Source: Microbacterium sp. (GTDB lineage: Bacteria; Actinomycetota; Actinomycetes; Actinomycetales; Microbacteriaceae). From it: 5,095 nucleotides of DNA. The position numbers and the translations under genes are program-made. Of this stretch, positions 4,540-5,095 are shown piece after piece. The notes under the pieces are model-generated. The model saw nothing but the letters and a program-made list of their open reading frames with translations, was not told the DNA's origin and did no database searches. The stretch lies in contig NZ_QFPF01000143.1 of NCBI RefSeq assembly GCF_003248605.1, forward strand, positions 1 through 5,095, written 5' to 3'. Every line of letters starts with the position of its first letter. Position 1 is the first letter of the stretch.

Positions 4540-5095
4540 AACGAATCCGACGGTGACCGGGGGTGGCGTGTCGACGTAGTGGAGTCCGCCGGGGGATATC
4601 CACTCGATCACCCCGCCCGGATGATGCTTCACGCGCCAGGGCGTCTCGCCCTTCAGCACATGATGTCGTCGACACAGCGCGCAGAGATTTCGATGATCGG
4701 TGGCCCCGCCGAGGGCGAAGTCCTGCCCGTGGTCGACGTCACAGCGGTGCGGGGGCATACGGCATCCGGGGAATCTGCAGTGCGGATCCCGCACCCTCAA
4801 GTGCCTGGTCAGATCCGCGGATCTTGTGTACCTGTCGACGGCGAGGACCCCGCCGGTGATCGGATCGGCGAGTACCCGTTCCCATCCGGGGACGGATTTC
4901 GCGAGGATCCTTGCGGTGTCGAGGTCGATGGGTGCCCGCCCGACGAGTTCTGCGGGGTCGTCGGTCACCCCCGCGAGTGCGAGGGCCGGGACGGTGACGT
5001 TGACCGTCGCGCGGATCGACGCCAGTCCACCGTGTCCGTCGCCGAGCCCCTCACCGGTCTCCGTGTCGATCCGGTGGGTGAGGATCATCTCGGTG
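4513..5095 (-). CDS. DUF222/HNH endonuclease-domain protein, C-terminal part, cut by the window edge
   Basis: The minus-strand frame enters from the right edge and ends at TGA 4513-4515; about 194 residues are visible, and the N-terminal part (expected to be DUF222 in this family) lies outside the window. The visible part ends in an HNH nuclease domain: paired cysteines in CRFPGC, then CDVDH with the catalytic-type histidine, then N-L-C-x2-C and RRHHVLK. Numbering from the first in-window ATG (5086-5088, probably internal), these lie at about 104-146. The HNH fold binds a metal and cuts DNA; the biological role of this actinobacterial family, related to the 13E12-repeat proteins of mycobacteria, is unclear, and copies are often numerous and repeat-associated. 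All key HNH residues appear intact. The last codons (VEDAPF) and stop are part of the tandem array downstream. Confidence 0.9.
   Translation of the reverse strand, partial: TEMILTHRIDTETGEGLGDGHGGLASIRATVNVTVPALALAGVTDDPAELVGRAPIDLDTARILAKSVPGWERVLADPITGGVLAVDRYTRSADLTRHLRVRDPHCRFPGCRMPPHRCDVDHGQDFALGGATDHRNLCALCRRHHVLKGETPWRVKHHPGGVIEWISPGGLHYVDTPPPVTVGFVPDVEDAPF

Overview
The window is GC-rich with strong third-position GC in its clear genes. It carries a DUF222/HNH-type endonuclease gene and a wax ester synthase/DGAT-family acyltransferase gene, both common in Actinomycetota. It looks like chromosomal DNA from an actinobacterium, plausibly of the Microbacteriaceae; that placement is inference, since no rRNA or other marker is present.

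Layout: bases 1-369 hold no secure gene. An open minus-strand frame runs off the left edge and may be the start of a divergent gene. At 370-1535 lies a tightly coupled plus-strand pair: an unrecognised 57-residue protein, then an unrecognised three-helix membrane protein whose GTG start overlaps the stop of the first. An AraC-type regulator follows at 1596-2390 with a good ribosome binding site. After 149 bases comes a WS/DGAT-family acyltransferase at 2540-3850, whose start sits just downstream of a -10-like element, suggesting a leaderless mRNA. Beyond it are two small, acidic, probably disordered proteins transcribed divergently (3885-4040 minus, 4170-4319 plus). They begin alike and are probably paralogues. 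The right edge holds the C-terminal part of an HNH nuclease gene on the minus strand (4513-5095).

The least ordinary structure lies between genes. (1) The two outer ends of the small-gene pair (3888-3931 and 4297-4330) recur directly joined at 2416-2493, on the other side of the acyltransferase gene, as if a copy of the small-gene locus had lost its middle. (2) The last codons and stop of the HNH gene are reiterated as an array of 28-29 base tandem repeats running downstream of it. (3) Hairpin-capable inverted repeats lie at 3850-3896 and 4361-4387, where they could separate convergent transcripts.

I see no complete defence system, CRISPR array, tRNA, rRNA or insertion sequence. The best candidates for undescribed biology are the coupled 57-residue/membrane protein pair and the divergent small-protein locus with its collapsed copy. 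No function can be assigned to either from sequence alone.
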